A DNA stretch of 64,000 nt from Rheum nobile (taxonomy: Eukaryota; Streptophyta; Magnoliopsida; Caryophyllales; Polygonaceae): contig WOAB01000568.1 of NCBI GenBank assembly GCA_027886185.1, positions 558,001 through 622,000 on the forward strand, read 5' to 3'. Every line of letters begins with the position of its first letter. The first letter of the stretch is position 1. A model generated the notes under the pieces. That model saw only the letters and a program-made list of their open reading frames with translations, did not search any database and was not told where the DNA came from. The translations under genes were made by a program, and so were the position numbers. Of this stretch, positions 21,651-34,900 are shown in pieces.

Positions 21651-22690
21651 TCCTATGCTGGAAGACTGGAACTTATTAAGGCTATCCTAGGAGGTATCCA
21701 ATCTTTTTGGAGCCAGACCAATCTGTTTCCTATTGTTGTTATGAAGCTAATGAACATGACTTGTCACAGATTCCTTTGGAGTGGCAGGAGTGAAGGGCGC
21801 ATAAGTTCTATTGCTTGGAATAATGTCACCCGTCCTTTAGAAGAAGGAGGTGGGTATTAAGGAAGCGCTTTCCTGGAATAAAACTCTTTTGTTTAAACTT
21901 GTTGTGGATATCCTAGCTGGAAGGGTTAACATTTGGACAAAGTGATATCATGAGAATATTGAGAAAGGGGATAACTTTTGGGATATTCCTAAGAGGCACT
22001 CGGACTCCTGGATTTGGCGTGCACTGATCAGAGTCAGAAATGACTTAAAACCTCTAGTTCTCCATAATCTCCATATGGAGACGGATATTGTGACTGATAT
22101 TGTTCGTGCGGACATATAGATGGTCAATTCCAAAATTTACAATCTTCTCTTCTCTCATGGCAACCTAGTCTTTTGTGACCCTCTTATCTGGAAGAAAGGT
22201 CAGTCAAGAAAATGGGGTTTTATTGTTTTGATGGCCATTCAGAATAAACTCTCTACTCGTCAGAAACACCATGATTGGAGCCTCTCACCAAAAGCTGCAT
22301 GTGCTTTTTGAAACCATCCTTCTGAGAGTGTTTCTCATTTATGGTTTGAATGCTCCATTACTAAGGATGTTGCCCGTAGAGTATTTGCTTGGTCTCTTAT
22401 TTCACATTGGGAAAACTCTCTTCTTGACTAGTTCCATTGGTTCGATAACTCCTTAAGTAAGTCTTCGCTTATCTTCTTTGCTAAACTGCTTAGTTTAAGT
22501 GCTCTTGTATATTTCTCTTGGCTTGCCTGTAATGACATGATCTTCATAAATGAGTCAGTCTCCTCCTTTCAACTAGCCGCCACTATAATCTCTTTCTATA
22601 AGAACATATTAAGATTGAAGAAGCCTAAGAATCTAGGAGATGACAATTTTCACAGGATTTTACTCCGCTCCAATCCTATTCCCTAAACTC
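21651..22690 (+). pseudogene. LINE ORF2, C-terminal part with zf-RVT-like region
   Basis: Resumes after the hAT element with SYAGRLELIKAILGGIQSFW, the standard start of the L1 post-RT region, then ITRP-type text (NNVTRPLEEGG). Further on, DSWIWRALIRVRNDL and WSLSPKAACAF lead to a zinc-binding-like box at about 22290-22350, where one Cys position is now TGA and SHLWFEC keeps the later His and Cys. Several stops and at least one frameshift (near 21855) interrupt it. No RNase H domain is seen after it. The coding trace ends at a TAA near 22684. Confidence 0.8.
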
Positions 22691-23965
22691 TTGTGCTTAG
22701 GGTAAGCCTCTCTGTATTTTGACAGCGAGTACCTAGTAGACTCTTGGATATTTGCATTCAATAGGTATATGTGCTCTGTTAAGTTAAAGTCTCAAACCAT
22801 TGCTTGTCATGACTTCAAACTAGCAATATGTTGTGTGTCACCCTTTTGTCCCCCATTTCCTTGTTGTCCCTTGTTTTTGTTATTACCCTCGTTTTGGGTT
22901 CCTTTTTTGTGTGTGTGTGTGTTTATGTCTTCTTCCTCTCCTTTCTCTTCTCTCCTCTCCTCTTCTCTTGTAGCATGTCGCGTCTATTTATGCTTCTGTG
23001 TTAGGATAACTTAGTTTAGCATGATTGCTTTCATTCTGATAGTTGGAGATTTGTTAACTCATTAGTGCTTTGGCATTGGTTCATTCTTTTTGTTGTTTTC
23101 TATGAGAAAAAGTGGTGGGACATAGAAAAATTCGGACTCAACGAAAGTAGGAAAAGAAGTTGAGCTTAGAAAAATGCGGATCTCACAGTCCTTTGTTAAT
23201 TCAAGATTCTTCCATTTTCTTTCTTGCTCTGCCTACTTGCATTGTTTTGTGCGGCAGAAAATAAGTATGACTTAGAAAAATTCAGACTCAACGAAAAGTA
23301 GAAAAAGAAGTTGAGCTTGGAAAAATTCGGATCCCACGTGGACACTCTTGACTTGGTTGTTTATAGTTCTCTTGAGTTAGCTTTTGCCGTTACTATCTTA
23401 CTTGAATTGGTCTTTGCTTTTACTAAGTTATCTTATCACTTATAGCCTTTTTAGTTCTTGATTTTGGTGATTTCCCTCCCCCCCATCCCTCCTCCATACC
23501 CTTATCCCACCCCTAACCTTTCTATTTCCTTCCCTTTTCTTTCCTTTTTCCTTCCGCTCTTTTTCTGTCTTGTACAACTGCTGGTTTTATCTTCTGATCT
23601 GGCATGGTCTTTACGTTGCACATTGTGAAATCCTTTTGAGTGCCCTATCCTTAGGGTCACTTCTTGGTACTTTGCTTGATTTATCTACAGGTAGGTCAGT
23701 CTTTGGAGAGGAGTATGGATGCTTTTGCTGAGGATTTTGCACTGTATGTTGAAGCTCATTTTTGTTCTCCTTCAGCTGGTCTTTTAGTTTGTGTTTTTAG
23801 CGAATTTTCCCCTTGCACTCCTTTTGCTTTTTGATTTGGGATTTTTGGCTCTTATTGGATTTTGCTTATTTTTACTGACTCATGCTTTCTAGCTTTTTAG
23901 GGTTTCTGGCCTAGTTGCCATGTTGTCTTTTGCATCCCTCAATATTTTTGATGGGGTTTTCTGCA
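22691..23965 (+). other. LINE 3' untranslated region
   Basis: T-rich non-coding sequence up to the return of the satellite. It has a TG microsatellite at about 22907-22922, C/T-rich tracts, and a direct repeat of about 70 bp (23121-23194 and 23271-23338; shared text TTGAGCTT.GAAAAAT.CGGAT) about 150 bp apart. No poly(A) tail is seen at the junction. Confidence 0.55.
23121..23338 (+). repeat. Direct repeat of about 70 bp in the LINE 3' region
   Basis: Two copies (23121-23194, 23271-23338) share TAGAAAAATTC.GACTCAACG and the following purine-rich text. They differ by a few substitutions and indels. Origin unknown; perhaps a duplication in the element's 3' UTR. Confidence 0.75.
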
Positions 23966-26900
23966 TAGCTACTCTTCTTTATTAATATATTTAATACCTT
24001 TCAAGACAAAATAAGATGATTAACGGAAAGAAATTGACAAATTTTAAAACTCAAAACTTTCGCTCAAAGTTGTGCCTTGTGTCGTAAAAGATAAATCGTA
24101 GGTGTTTTTAGTGTTGTTTGTCGCTCAAACTCTTAGCTATTTGTTATCCGCAAATATTTTGACATCATAAGATGATTCACGGAAAGAAATTGACAAAATT
24201 TGAAACTCATAACTTTCGATCAAAGTTGTGCCTTGTGTCGTAAAATCTAAATCGTATGTGTTTTTAGTGTTGTTTGTCGCCCAAACTCTTAGCTCTTTGT
24301 TATCCGCCAATATTTCGACAATATAAGATGATTCACGAAAAGAAATTGAAAACATTTACAACTCATAACTTTTGCTCAAAGTTGTGCCTTGTGTCGTAAA
24401 ATGTAAATCGTAAGTGTTTTCAGTGATGTTTGTTGCCCAAACTCTTAGCTCTTTTTTTCTTGACAATATTTTGACAATATAAGAAGATTTACGAAAAGAA
24501 ATTGACAAAATTTAAAACTCATAACTTTAGCTCAAAGTTATGCCTTGTGTCCTAATTGGTAATCTTAGGTGTTTTTAGTGTTTATGTCGCCCAAACTCTT
24601 AGCACTTTGTTTTCCCCCAATAATTTGACCATATAAGATGATTCACGAAAAGAAATTATCAAAATTTAAAACTCATAACTTCCGCTCAAAGTTGTGCCTT
24701 GTGTCGTATATGGTAAATTGTAGGTGTTTTTAGTGTTGTTTGTCTCCCAAACTGTTAACTCTTTGTATCCCACCAATATTTTGACAATATAAGATGATTC
24801 ACAAAAAGAAAAATTAACAGAATTTTAAAGTCATAATTTCGCTAGAAGTTGTGACGTGGTTCATAAGTGGTAAATCGTAGGTGTTTTTAGTATTGTTTGT
24901 GGCCCAAACTCTTAGCTCTTTGTTTTAACCCAATATTTTGAAAATATATATATAAGAAGATACACGGAAAAGAAATTGACAAAATTTTAAACTCATAACG
25001 TTTGCTCAAAGTTGTGCCTTGTGTCATAAATGGTAAATCGTAGGTGGTTTTAGAGTTGTTTGTCACCCAAACTCTTAGCTCTTTGTTTTCCCCCAACATT
25101 TGACAATATAAGATGATTCACATAATTAAATTGACAAAATTTAAAACTCAAAACTTTCGCTCAAAGTTGTGCCTTGTGTCGTAAAAGGTAAATCGTAGGT
25201 GTTTTTAGTGTTGTTTGTCGCCCAAACTCTTAGCTCTTTGTTATTCGCAAATATTTTGACATCATAAAATGATTCACGGAAAGAAATTGACAAAATTTAA
25301 AACACTTAACTTTCGCTCAAAGTTGTGCCTTGTATCGTAAAATGTAAAGTGTAGAAGTTTATGTGTTGTTTGTCGTCCAAACTTTTATCTCTTTTTTTCC
25401 GACAATATTTTGACAATATAAGTTGATTCACGGAAAGAAATTGACAAAATTTAAATCTCATAACTTTCAGGCAAAGTTGTGCCTTGTATCCTAGATTGTA
25501 ATCGTAGGTGTTTTTAGTGTTGTTTGTCTCCCAAACTCTTAACTCTTTTTCCCCTCCAATATTTTTACAATATAAGATGATTCACGAAAAGAAATTTACA
25601 AAATTTGAAAATCATAACTTTCGCTCAAAGTTGTTCCTTGTGTCATAAATGGTTAATCGTAGGTGTTTTTAGTGTTGTTTGTCGCCCAAACTCTTAGCTC
25701 CTTGTTTTCCCCCAATATCTTGACAATATAAGCAGAAAGAAATTGTCAAAATTTGAAAGTCATAACTTTCGCTCAAAGTTTTGCCTTGTGTCATAAATGG
25801 TAAATCATACGTGTTTTTAATGTTGTTTGTCGTCCAAACTCTTAACTCATTGTTTTCCCCCAATATTTTGAAAATATAAGATGATTCGCGAAAAGAAATT
25901 GATAAAATTTAGAAGTCATAACTTTCGCTCAAAGTTGTGTCTTGTGTCGTAAATGGTAAATCGTAGGTGTTTTTAGTGTGGTTTGTCGCCCAAACTCTTA
26001 GCTCTTTGTTTTTATCCAATATTATGAGAATATTAGATGATTCACGGAAAGAAATTAACAAAAGTTTGGAAGTCATAACTTTCGCTCAAAGTTTTGCCTT
26101 GTGTTATAAATGGTAAATCGTAAGTGTTTTTAGTGTTGTTTGTCGCCCAAACTCCTAGCTCTTTGAATCCTCCCAATATTTTGACAATATAAGATGATTC
26201 ATGAAAAGAGAAATTGACAAAATTTTAAAGTCATAATTTCGCTCAAAATTGTGCCTTGTGTCGTAAATGGTAAATCGTAGGTGTTTTAGTGTAGTTTGTC
26301 GCCCAAGCTCTTAGCTCTTTGTATTCTCCCAATATTTTGACAATATTATATGATTTACATAAACAAATTGACAAAATTTTAAAGTCATAACTTTCGCTCA
26401 AAGTTGTGTCTTGTGTCGTAAATGGTAAATCATAGGTGTGTTTAGCGTTGTTTGTTGCCCAACCTTTTAGCTCTTTGTTTCCCCCATGAATTTTGATAAT
26501 ATAAGATGATTCACAAAATGAAAAATTGACAAAATTTTAAAGTCATAATTTTGCTAAAAGTTTTCGTAGGTGTTTTTAGTGTTATTTGTCGCCCAAACTC
26601 TTCGCTCTTTGTTACCCTCCAATATTTTGACAATATAAGATGATTCATTGAAAGAAATTGAAAGTTATAACTTTCGCTCAAAGTTGTGTCTTGTGTTGTA
26701 AAATGTAAATCGTAGGTGTTTTTAGTGTTGTTTGTCCCCTAAATTGTTAGCTCTTTTTTTCCTGGCAATATTTTGACAATATAGGATTATTCACGGAAAG
26801 AAATTGACAATTTTTAAAAGTCATAACTTTCGCTCAAAGTTGTGCCTTGTGTCGTAAATGATAAATCTTATGTGGTTTTAGTGTTGTTTGTAGCCCAAAC

Positions 26901-28376
26901 TCTTAGCACTTTGTTTCCCCACAATATTTTGACAATATAAGATGATGCACAAAAAGAAATTGACAAAATTTGAAAGTCATAACTATCACTCAAAGTTGTG
27001 CCTTGTGTCGTAAATGGTAAATCGTAGGTGTTTATAGTGTTGATTGTCGCCCAAACTCTTTGCTCTTTGTTGTCCACCATTATTTTGACAAAGGTTTGCC
27101 TTGTGTCTTAAAATGTAAATTATAGGTGTGTTTAGTGTTGTTTGTCGTCCAAACTCTTAGCTCTTTGTTTTTGACAATATAAGATGATGCACGAAAAGAA
27201 ATTGACAAAATATGAGTGTCATTACTTTTGCTCAAAGTTGTGCCTTATGTCGGAAATGGTAAATCATAGGTGTTTTTAGTGTTGTTTGTCGCCCAAACAC
27301 TTAGATCTTTCTTTCCCCCCAATATTTTGACAATATAAGATGATTCACGGAAGGAAATTGAGAAAATTTAAAACTCATAACTTTCGCTCAGAGTTATGCC
27401 TTGTGTTGGAAATGGTAAATCGTAAGTGTTTTTAGTGTTGTTTTTCTCCCAAACTCTTAGTTATTTGTATTCCCCCAATATTTTGACCATATAAGATGAT
27501 TCACGGAAAGAAATTGACAAAATTTGAAAGTCATAATTTCGCTCAAAGTTGTGCCTTGTGTCGTAAATGATAAATTCTAAGTGGTTTTGCTGTTGTTTGT
27601 TGCCCAAACTCTTACCTCTTTGTTATCCGCCAATATTTTGACAATATATGATGATTCACGGAAAGAAATTCATAAAATTTGAAAGTTATAACTTTCGCTC
27701 AAAGTTGTGCCTTGTGTAGTAAAATGTAAATCGTATGTGTTTTTAGTGTTTCTTGTCGCCCAAACTCTTAGCTCTTTTTTTCACGCCAATATAATGACAA
27801 TATAAGATTATTCACGGAAATAAATTGACAAAATTTAAAACTCATAACATTCGCTCAAATTTGTGCCTTGCGTCCAAAATGGTAATCGTAGGTTTTTTTA
27901 GTGTTGTTTGTGCCCAAACTCTTAGCTCTTTGTTTTCCCCAATATTTTTACCATATAAGATGATTCACTAAAAGAAATTGACAAAATTTAAAACTCATAA
28001 CTCTCTTTCAAAGTTGTGCCTTGTGTCGTAAATGATAAATCATAGATATTTTTAGCATTGTTTGTCGCCCAAACTCTTAGCTCATTCTTTCCTCCCAATA
28101 TTTTGACCATATAAGATGAATCAAAAAAATAAATTGACAAAATTTGAAAGTCATAACTTTCGCTTAATGTTTTGCCTTGTGTCGTAAATGGTAAATCGTA
28201 GATGTTTTTGGTTTTGTTTGTCGCCCAAACTCCTAGCTCTTTGATTCCCCCCAATATTTTGACAATATAAGATGATTCACGGAAAGAGAAATTGATTAAA
28301 TGTTAAAGTCATAATTTCGCTCAAAGATGTACCATGTGTGGTAAATGGTAAATCGTTGGTGTTTTTAGTATTGTTT
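23966..28376. repeat. Satellite array, segment 2
   Basis: About 28 monomers of roughly 156 bp. From 24000 to about 26250 most monomers are near one consensus (CCCAAACTCTTAGCTCTTTG, then a C-run, then AATATTTTGAC). From about 26280 the ordered variant types seen in the rest of the window appear, and 27400-28376 reads E-F-G-H-I-J-K in order. A monomer is internally deleted near 27075-27095. Minus-strand open frames are by-products of a unit length divisible by three. Confidence 0.95.
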
Positions 28377-31300
28377 TGTAATATTTGAGGGTTTTTTTAG
28401 AAGACAATTTTGGGATTATTAGGATTTCGATGTCTAGATAAATTCTTGAGGAAGTTAGAACATTTTAGGTTTATCATAATTATGAATTGATGGTATGATT
28501 TTAAAAAAAATTGGATTTTTATCATTTTGAGAAATAGCGATATAAAGACATTTCAGGTGTTAAGATTCGTTTAGGATTTTCCCGAAAGTATCATTGGGTT
28601 TATATGAATGGGCCTTGATATTTTTGAAATATTATCCCAAGGTACTATTATTAAGTTATTTTGGATTAGAATTTTTAAGATATTTTCTTATCATTAATGT
28701 AATAAAGAAGTTGACGAGCGATACGGATATGGAAACCCAATCGATATTAGATATATTTCCGGGTATATATTAGGGTATTTTAATTATATATATGTGTAAA
28801 TACATATTATAGTTATAATAATAATTTCATAAAAAGACAAATTAGGGGTCAAATTTTCTTACATATCACTTAAGCCTAGAAATTTCTTTTAATTTCCTTG
28901 GCTCTCCCAATTCGGTTCTTCCCTCTATATGTCACCCATAACCGAATACATACATGTATATATAACATTTCATGTTTAAAAGTCATGTAGTAAAATCTAG
29001 AATTTTCCCCTAAATCATGGTCATCTTCCAAATTCTCGAAAATTCCCTCCTTTTCTTTCTAATGACATAACCAAACTTGGGCTGCCTCTTTTCTTCAAAA
29101 TTCTAGAATTTTTCCCATGTTCTCTTTTAATTCCTAGAACCTTCTTCCTTCATTCTATATATATGTGGTTCCCCCCTTCTTTTCAAGGAGGATAGCCGGC
29201 TGCCTTGGCCTTCCTTTCTTCTCCATGGCAGCCATGCTTCCTTTCATTACAACCATCCACCACCTCCTTTCATAGCCATCATGGCCAACCACCATAACCG
29301 GCCATTTAAGGCCACTGTCATGATCACCATGGCCATTTATCCTCACGGCCACCATGTCCACCATCCACCTACCTTTATGTTCTCCATGGCTCATGTCAAA
29401 GTGCTTCCATGTCTTCCCAAACAAGCATCCATCCTTGATTAAGGCAATCATAAGGTATGATTCTTCCCTTGGGTTTTTAAATATAAGTTACATGATTGAG
29501 GTATTCTTGAATAAGAAGAGGTATTTAGGATGTGAATGATGATTAATAAGAGGATAAATGATGTTGGGAGATAGCTTAGATAAATTAGAATTGAAGTTGA
29601 AAGTGGAAGTTTAAGATTTGGGTACATTTCTACACTTCTGGAAAATTTTGGGCATTATTCGTAAATACTGGAAAGTTAGGGTTAATGTCATAATTTGAGG
29701 AATTTCGTTACGAGTAAGAGGGACTTGACGGATCTCGATTTGGATATATGAATAAAAAGTTATGCCTAAATCTGTAATGTAATGCAGATTCAGAAACTCG
29801 CTGAAATGTTAGGAATGTCGAAATGTCGGGCTGCAGCAGGGATGATACAACGAGGAGTGTCATCGTGGGACGTCTTAAAGGCAAGTTATATGCGAATGTT
29901 TATATGCTTAGTATAAATTTAGATTATCTATATATGTAGTAATACCATAATTAGGGTTATATATCTGATAGTTGCATTTCATGGGTTATGATGTGATTAT
30001 ATGTTGAGGTTCATAATATGATTATATGTTGGGATTATATAGTTGATGAATATATGATATGAATATTCATGTGGTAATATGAGTTTAATATGGATCGTAG
30101 TAGTTGATTCAGTATTGATATGATGTGGTATTAGTAAATTATACCGGCGTGATAGTATAGGTATCCGATTAGGAATGTTAATAATATATGAGTTTATTTG
30201 GGGTTGTTTTAAGAGATGTGATAAGGTTGTTTATGATATTAAAGTAAGGATATAGTTTTCATATTGATATTGTTTATGTGTGTTATATGGTGGGTTAATA
30301 TGAGCGTTTGTGGCTAATGTATAGGATATGGTGATGAGTTGTGGAAATCATCGGGATTGATCCTTGTATTTTTGATATTATACCTTTATATGCTTACAGT
30401 CGTATCTTTGAAAATAACTGTTGATGGTTATGCCTGTGTGGCAACTATATGATAAACTGTTAATGATTATACATGTGCGATAATTATATGATAAATTGTT
30501 GATGATTGCGCATGTGTGGCAATGATTCATCCCTCGATTAGGGCTCATCTTGGGTTTGGTCGCCCGGTGTGAGTGAGTCGTGGGAGGTGCCTTTACATGG
30601 GTTGTGGTAGGGTCGCTCGTCTAGCTAACGAAGTTGTACCCTCCGGCAGGTAAAGGGTGTACCCATTGTGTGGGTCCCTGTGTGGGGTTAGAAGGTACCT
30701 TCGCATAAAATAATAATTGTGCATATGTTTGAATGATATTATAAATGGATTTGAACGTTTCGTAATGATTTTTGAATGTTTTGGTGACGTTTATTCCAAT
30801 GAGTTTTTCAGACATATGTTTTAAGTAATGGATTATTATCCCGATGATCTGTAACTCGATTGAGTGTTATAGAAATTACTGAGATAGTACTGTATGGGGA
30901 AAAGGTGATCTAGTTGGGTATTTTCTGTGATATGAGCTATGATATGATGATTGGTGATATTTATTGAGGTTACTATAATATAATCTGTGACTTGTTGAGT
31001 ATTTATAAGAATTACTATAATATGGGATATGGGTTAGTTAGATAGTAGTTAAATATTTATAAACTAAGGTGATGAGTTCCATAGGTTGATATGGAAATAT
31101 GATGTTAATGGGATTACTGTGATAAATTGAGGTTTAGATGGATACCCATAGGGAATTCTGTGAGGTAATTTAAGGTTTAGTCGAGTACTTATGGGGACTC
31201 TGTGAGGTGAATTATAATGTAGTATATAGAAGAAGGATTCTCGTGATGTGATCTGTGGCTTAGTATGATATTCATGGAATTATTGGGATACGAGGTTTTA

Positions 31301-31955
31301 ATAGATGTTTAAGGAATTATGAAGTTTTTGATGGACATTTATGAGAAGTATTATGACATAATGTTATCTTAGGAACTTAGCGAGATTATTAAGTTAAGAT
31401 CTGTAGTGGAAAAATTTATGTCTAGTTAGATAAGTGTTATGATATATGGGTGATATGCTTATACAATTAAGGTTAAGAATAATGTTGGGTGGTATAGTAA
31501 TGAGGTATCGAGGTAATATGTATACTGAGGGTATAGATAATTATAATATTGGGTTGTAAAGAATCACGGTATCTAGGAAATATGTTCTCGAGGATATAGT
31601 CATCTATAATCATTGGGTTATAGGATGTTATGGTATCTGCGTATAATGAATAACTATTTATGCTACAGTATGCATTCAATTCGCTTATAACTTGCTTAGT
31701 CTGTTCATAGACTAACCCCGTTTCTGGGGAACCAGTTATGATTGTAGGGCCCGGATATTAGTTAGCGCAACGGGAGCATGGAAGAGAAGGACATGTGACA
31801 TGATGCGAAAAATAGGATGGATTTTATCAAAAAAATCATATTTGGTTTTTAGAAGTTTTGTGGTAAGTTCTTTTTCTTTATAGCTAGAGGGAATTTCTTG
31901 CGAGAAATTCCTGACGCTGTAGCTCCCCAAAGGAGGTTAAAATTGGGGCGTTACA
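28377..31955 (+). mobile_element. Solo LTR of a Ty3/gypsy-like retrotransposon (3579 bp)
   Basis: The segment starts TGTAATATTTGAGGG and ends GGGGCGTTACA, a TG...CA LTR boundary with TGTAA/TTACA ends. It is flanked by the 5-bp duplication TGTTT (28372-28376 and 31956-31960) inside a K-type satellite monomer that resumes on the other side. No interior, primer site or second LTR is present, so it is a solo LTR left by LTR-LTR recombination. Motifs such as CATAGACTAACCCCG near 31700 and the GTGTGAGTGAGTCG region near 30570 recall the LTRs of elements 1 and 2, suggesting a related family; plus orientation is inferred from that. No gene is seen inside. Confidence 0.88.
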
Positions 31956-34900
31956 TGTTTTTTGCCCAAAGTCTTCGCTCTTTGTTATCCGCCAATATTT
32001 TGACAATATAAGATGATTCACGGAAAGAAATTGATTTTTTTAAAGTTAGAACTTTCGCTCAAAGTTGTGCCTTGTGTCGTAAATGATAATCGTAAATGTT
32101 TTAGTGTAGTTTGTCGCCCAAGCTTTTAGCTCTTTGTATTCTCCCAATATTTTGACAATATTATATGATTTACAAAAAGAAATTGACAAAATTTTAAAGT
32201 CATAACTTTCGCTCAAAGTTGTACCTTGTGTCGTAAATGGTAAATCATAGGTGTGTTTAGTGTTGTTTGTCGCCCAACCCTTTAGCTTTTTGTTTCCCCC
32301 ATACATTTTGATAATATAAGAGGATTCACAGAATGAAAAATTGACAAAATTTTAAAGTCATAATTTTGCTTAAAGTTGTGCCTTGTGTCGTAAATAATAA
32401 ATCGTAGGTGGTTTTAGTGTTGTTTGTCGCCCAAACTCTTCGCTCTTTGTTATCCTCTAATATTTTAACAATATAAGATGAGTCATTGAAAGAAATTGAA
32501 AGTTATAACTTTTGCTCAAAGTTGTGCCTTGTGTCGTAAAATGTAAACCGTAGGTATTTTTAGTGTTGTTTGTCCCCCAAACTGTTAGCTCTTTTTTTCC
32601 TGCCAATATTTTGACAATATAAGATTATTCACGGAAAGAAATTGACAAATTTTAAAAGTCATAACTTTCGCTCAAAGTTATGCCTTGTGTTGGAAATGGT
32701 AAATCGTAGGTGTTTTTAGTGTTGTTTTTCGCCCAAACTCTTAGTGATTTGTATTCCACCAATATTTTGACCATATAAGATGATTCCCAGAAAAAAAAAG
32801 AGACAAAATTTGAAAGTCATAATTTCGCTCAAAGTTGTGCCTTGTGTCGTAAATGGTAAATTCTAAGTGGTTTTACTGTTGTTTGTTGCCCAAACTCTTA
32901 CCTCTTTGTTATCCGCCAATATTTTGACAATATATGATGATTCACAGAAAGAAATTCATAAAATTTGAGAGTTATAACTTTCGCTCAAAGTTGTGCCTTC
33001 TGTAGTAAAATGTAAATCGTATGTGTTTTTAGTGTTTATTGTCGCCCAAACTCTTAGCTCTTTTTTTCCCGCCAATATAATGGCAATATAAGATTATTCA
33101 CGGAAATAAATTGACAAAATTTAACACTCATAACATCCGCTCAAATTTGTGCCTTGCGTCCTAAATGGTAATCGTAGGTTTTTTTAGTGTTGTTTGTGCC
33201 CAAACTCTTAGCTCTTTGTTTTCTCCAATATTTTTACCATATAAGATGATTCACTAAAAGAAATTGACAAAAAATAAAACCCATAACTCACTTTCAAAGT
33301 TGTGCCTTGTGTCGTAAATGGTAAATCATAGATGTTTTTAGCATTGTTTGTCGCCCAAACTCTTAGCTCATTTTACCCCCCCCCCAATATTTTTACAATA
33401 TAAGATGAATCACGGAAAGAAATTGACAAAATTTTAAAGTCATAATTTCTCTTAAATTGTGCCTTGTGTCGTAAAATGTAAATCGTAAGTGTTTTTAGTG
33501 TTGTTTGTCCCCCAAACTGTTAGCTCTTTTTTTCCTGCCAATATTTTGACAATATAAGATTATTCACAGAAAGAAATTGACAAATTTTAAAAGTCATAAC
33601 TTTCACTCAAAGTTATGTCTTGTGTTGAAAATGGTAAATCGTAGGTGTTTTTAGTGTTATTTTTCGCCCAAACTCTTAGCCATTTGTTTTCCCCAAATAA
33701 TTTGACCATATAAGATGATTCACGGAAAAAAATTGACAAAATTTGAAAGTCATAACTTCGCTCAAAGTTGTGCCTTGTGTCGTAAATGGAAAATTCTAAG
33801 TGGTTTTACAGTTGTTTGTTGCCCAAACTCTTGCCTAATTGTTATCCGCCAATATTTTGACAATATATGATAATTCACGGAAACAAATTCATAAAATTTG
33901 AAAGTTATAACTTTGGCTCAAAGTTGTGCCTTGTGTAGTAAAATGTAAATCATATGTGTTTTTAGTGTTTCTTGTCGCCCAAACTCTTAGCTCTTAATTT
34001 TTCCCGCCAATTTAATGTAAATATAGGATTTTTCACGGAAATAAAATTGACAAAATTTAAAACTCATAACATTCGCTCAAATTTGTGCCTTGCGTCCTAA
34101 ATGGTAATCGTAGGTTTTTTTAGTGTTGTTTGTGCCCAAACTCTTAGCTCTTTGTTTTCCCCAATATTTTTACCATATAAGATGATTCACTAAAAGAAAT
34201 TGACAAAATTTAAAACTCATAACTCTCTTTCAAAGTTGTGCCTTGTGTCATAAATGTTAAATCATAGCTGTTTTTAGCATTGTTTGTCGCCCAAATTCTT
34301 AGCTCATTCTTTTCTCCCAATATTTTGACAATATAAGATGAATCACGGAAAGAAATTGACAAAATTTTAAAGTCATAACTTTCACTTAAAGTTGTGCCTT
34401 GTGTCGTAAATGGTAAATTGTAGATGTTTTTAGTTTTGTTTGTCGCCTAAACTCCTAACTCTTTGATTCCCCCCAATATTTTGACAATATAAGATGATTC
34501 ACGGAAAGAGAAATTGACAAAATTTTAAAGTCATAATTTTGCTCAAAGATGTACCATGTGTGGTAAGTGGTAAATCGTTGGTGTTTTTAGTATTGTTTGT
34601 TTCCCAAAGTCTTCGCTCTTTGTTATCCGCCAATATTTTGACAATATAAGATGATTCACAGAAAGAAATTGATATTTTTGAAAGTTATAACTTTCGCTCA
34701 AAGTTGTGCCTTGTGTCGTAAATGGTAAATCGTAGGTGTTTTAGTGTAGTTTGTCGTCCAAGCTCTTAGCTCTTTGTATTCTCCCAATATTTTGACAATA
34801 GTATATGATTTACAAAAAGAAATTGACAAAATTTTAAAGTCATAACTTTCGCTCAAAGTTGTGCCTTGTGTCGTAAATGGTAAATCATAGGTGTATTTAG

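Larger units (their letters stand above)
586..23965 (+). mobile_element. L1-type LINE, degenerate, split by nested CACTA and hAT insertions
   Basis: A plant non-LTR retrotransposon lies on the plus strand in three parts: 586-5082, 7201-7854 and 21651 to about 23965. In order it holds a leader, ORF1 with a DUF4283-like region and a CCHC knuckle, and ORF2 with an endonuclease, reverse transcriptase and a C-terminal zf-RVT-like region. The parts rejoin in register when the CACTA and hAT elements and one copy of each target duplication are removed. Both outer junctions abut satellite. I saw neither a poly(A) tail nor a clean target duplication, so the outer ends are approximate (within about 20 bp). 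Many stops and frameshifts show it is old and inactive. Confidence 0.88.

Noticed and set aside
29155..29451. Minus-strand open frame of 98 codons rich in His/Met inside the solo LTR
   Set aside because: It comes from CCATGGCC/CACCATGG-type repeats in the LTR, lacks a family match and is antisense to the inferred LTR orientation.
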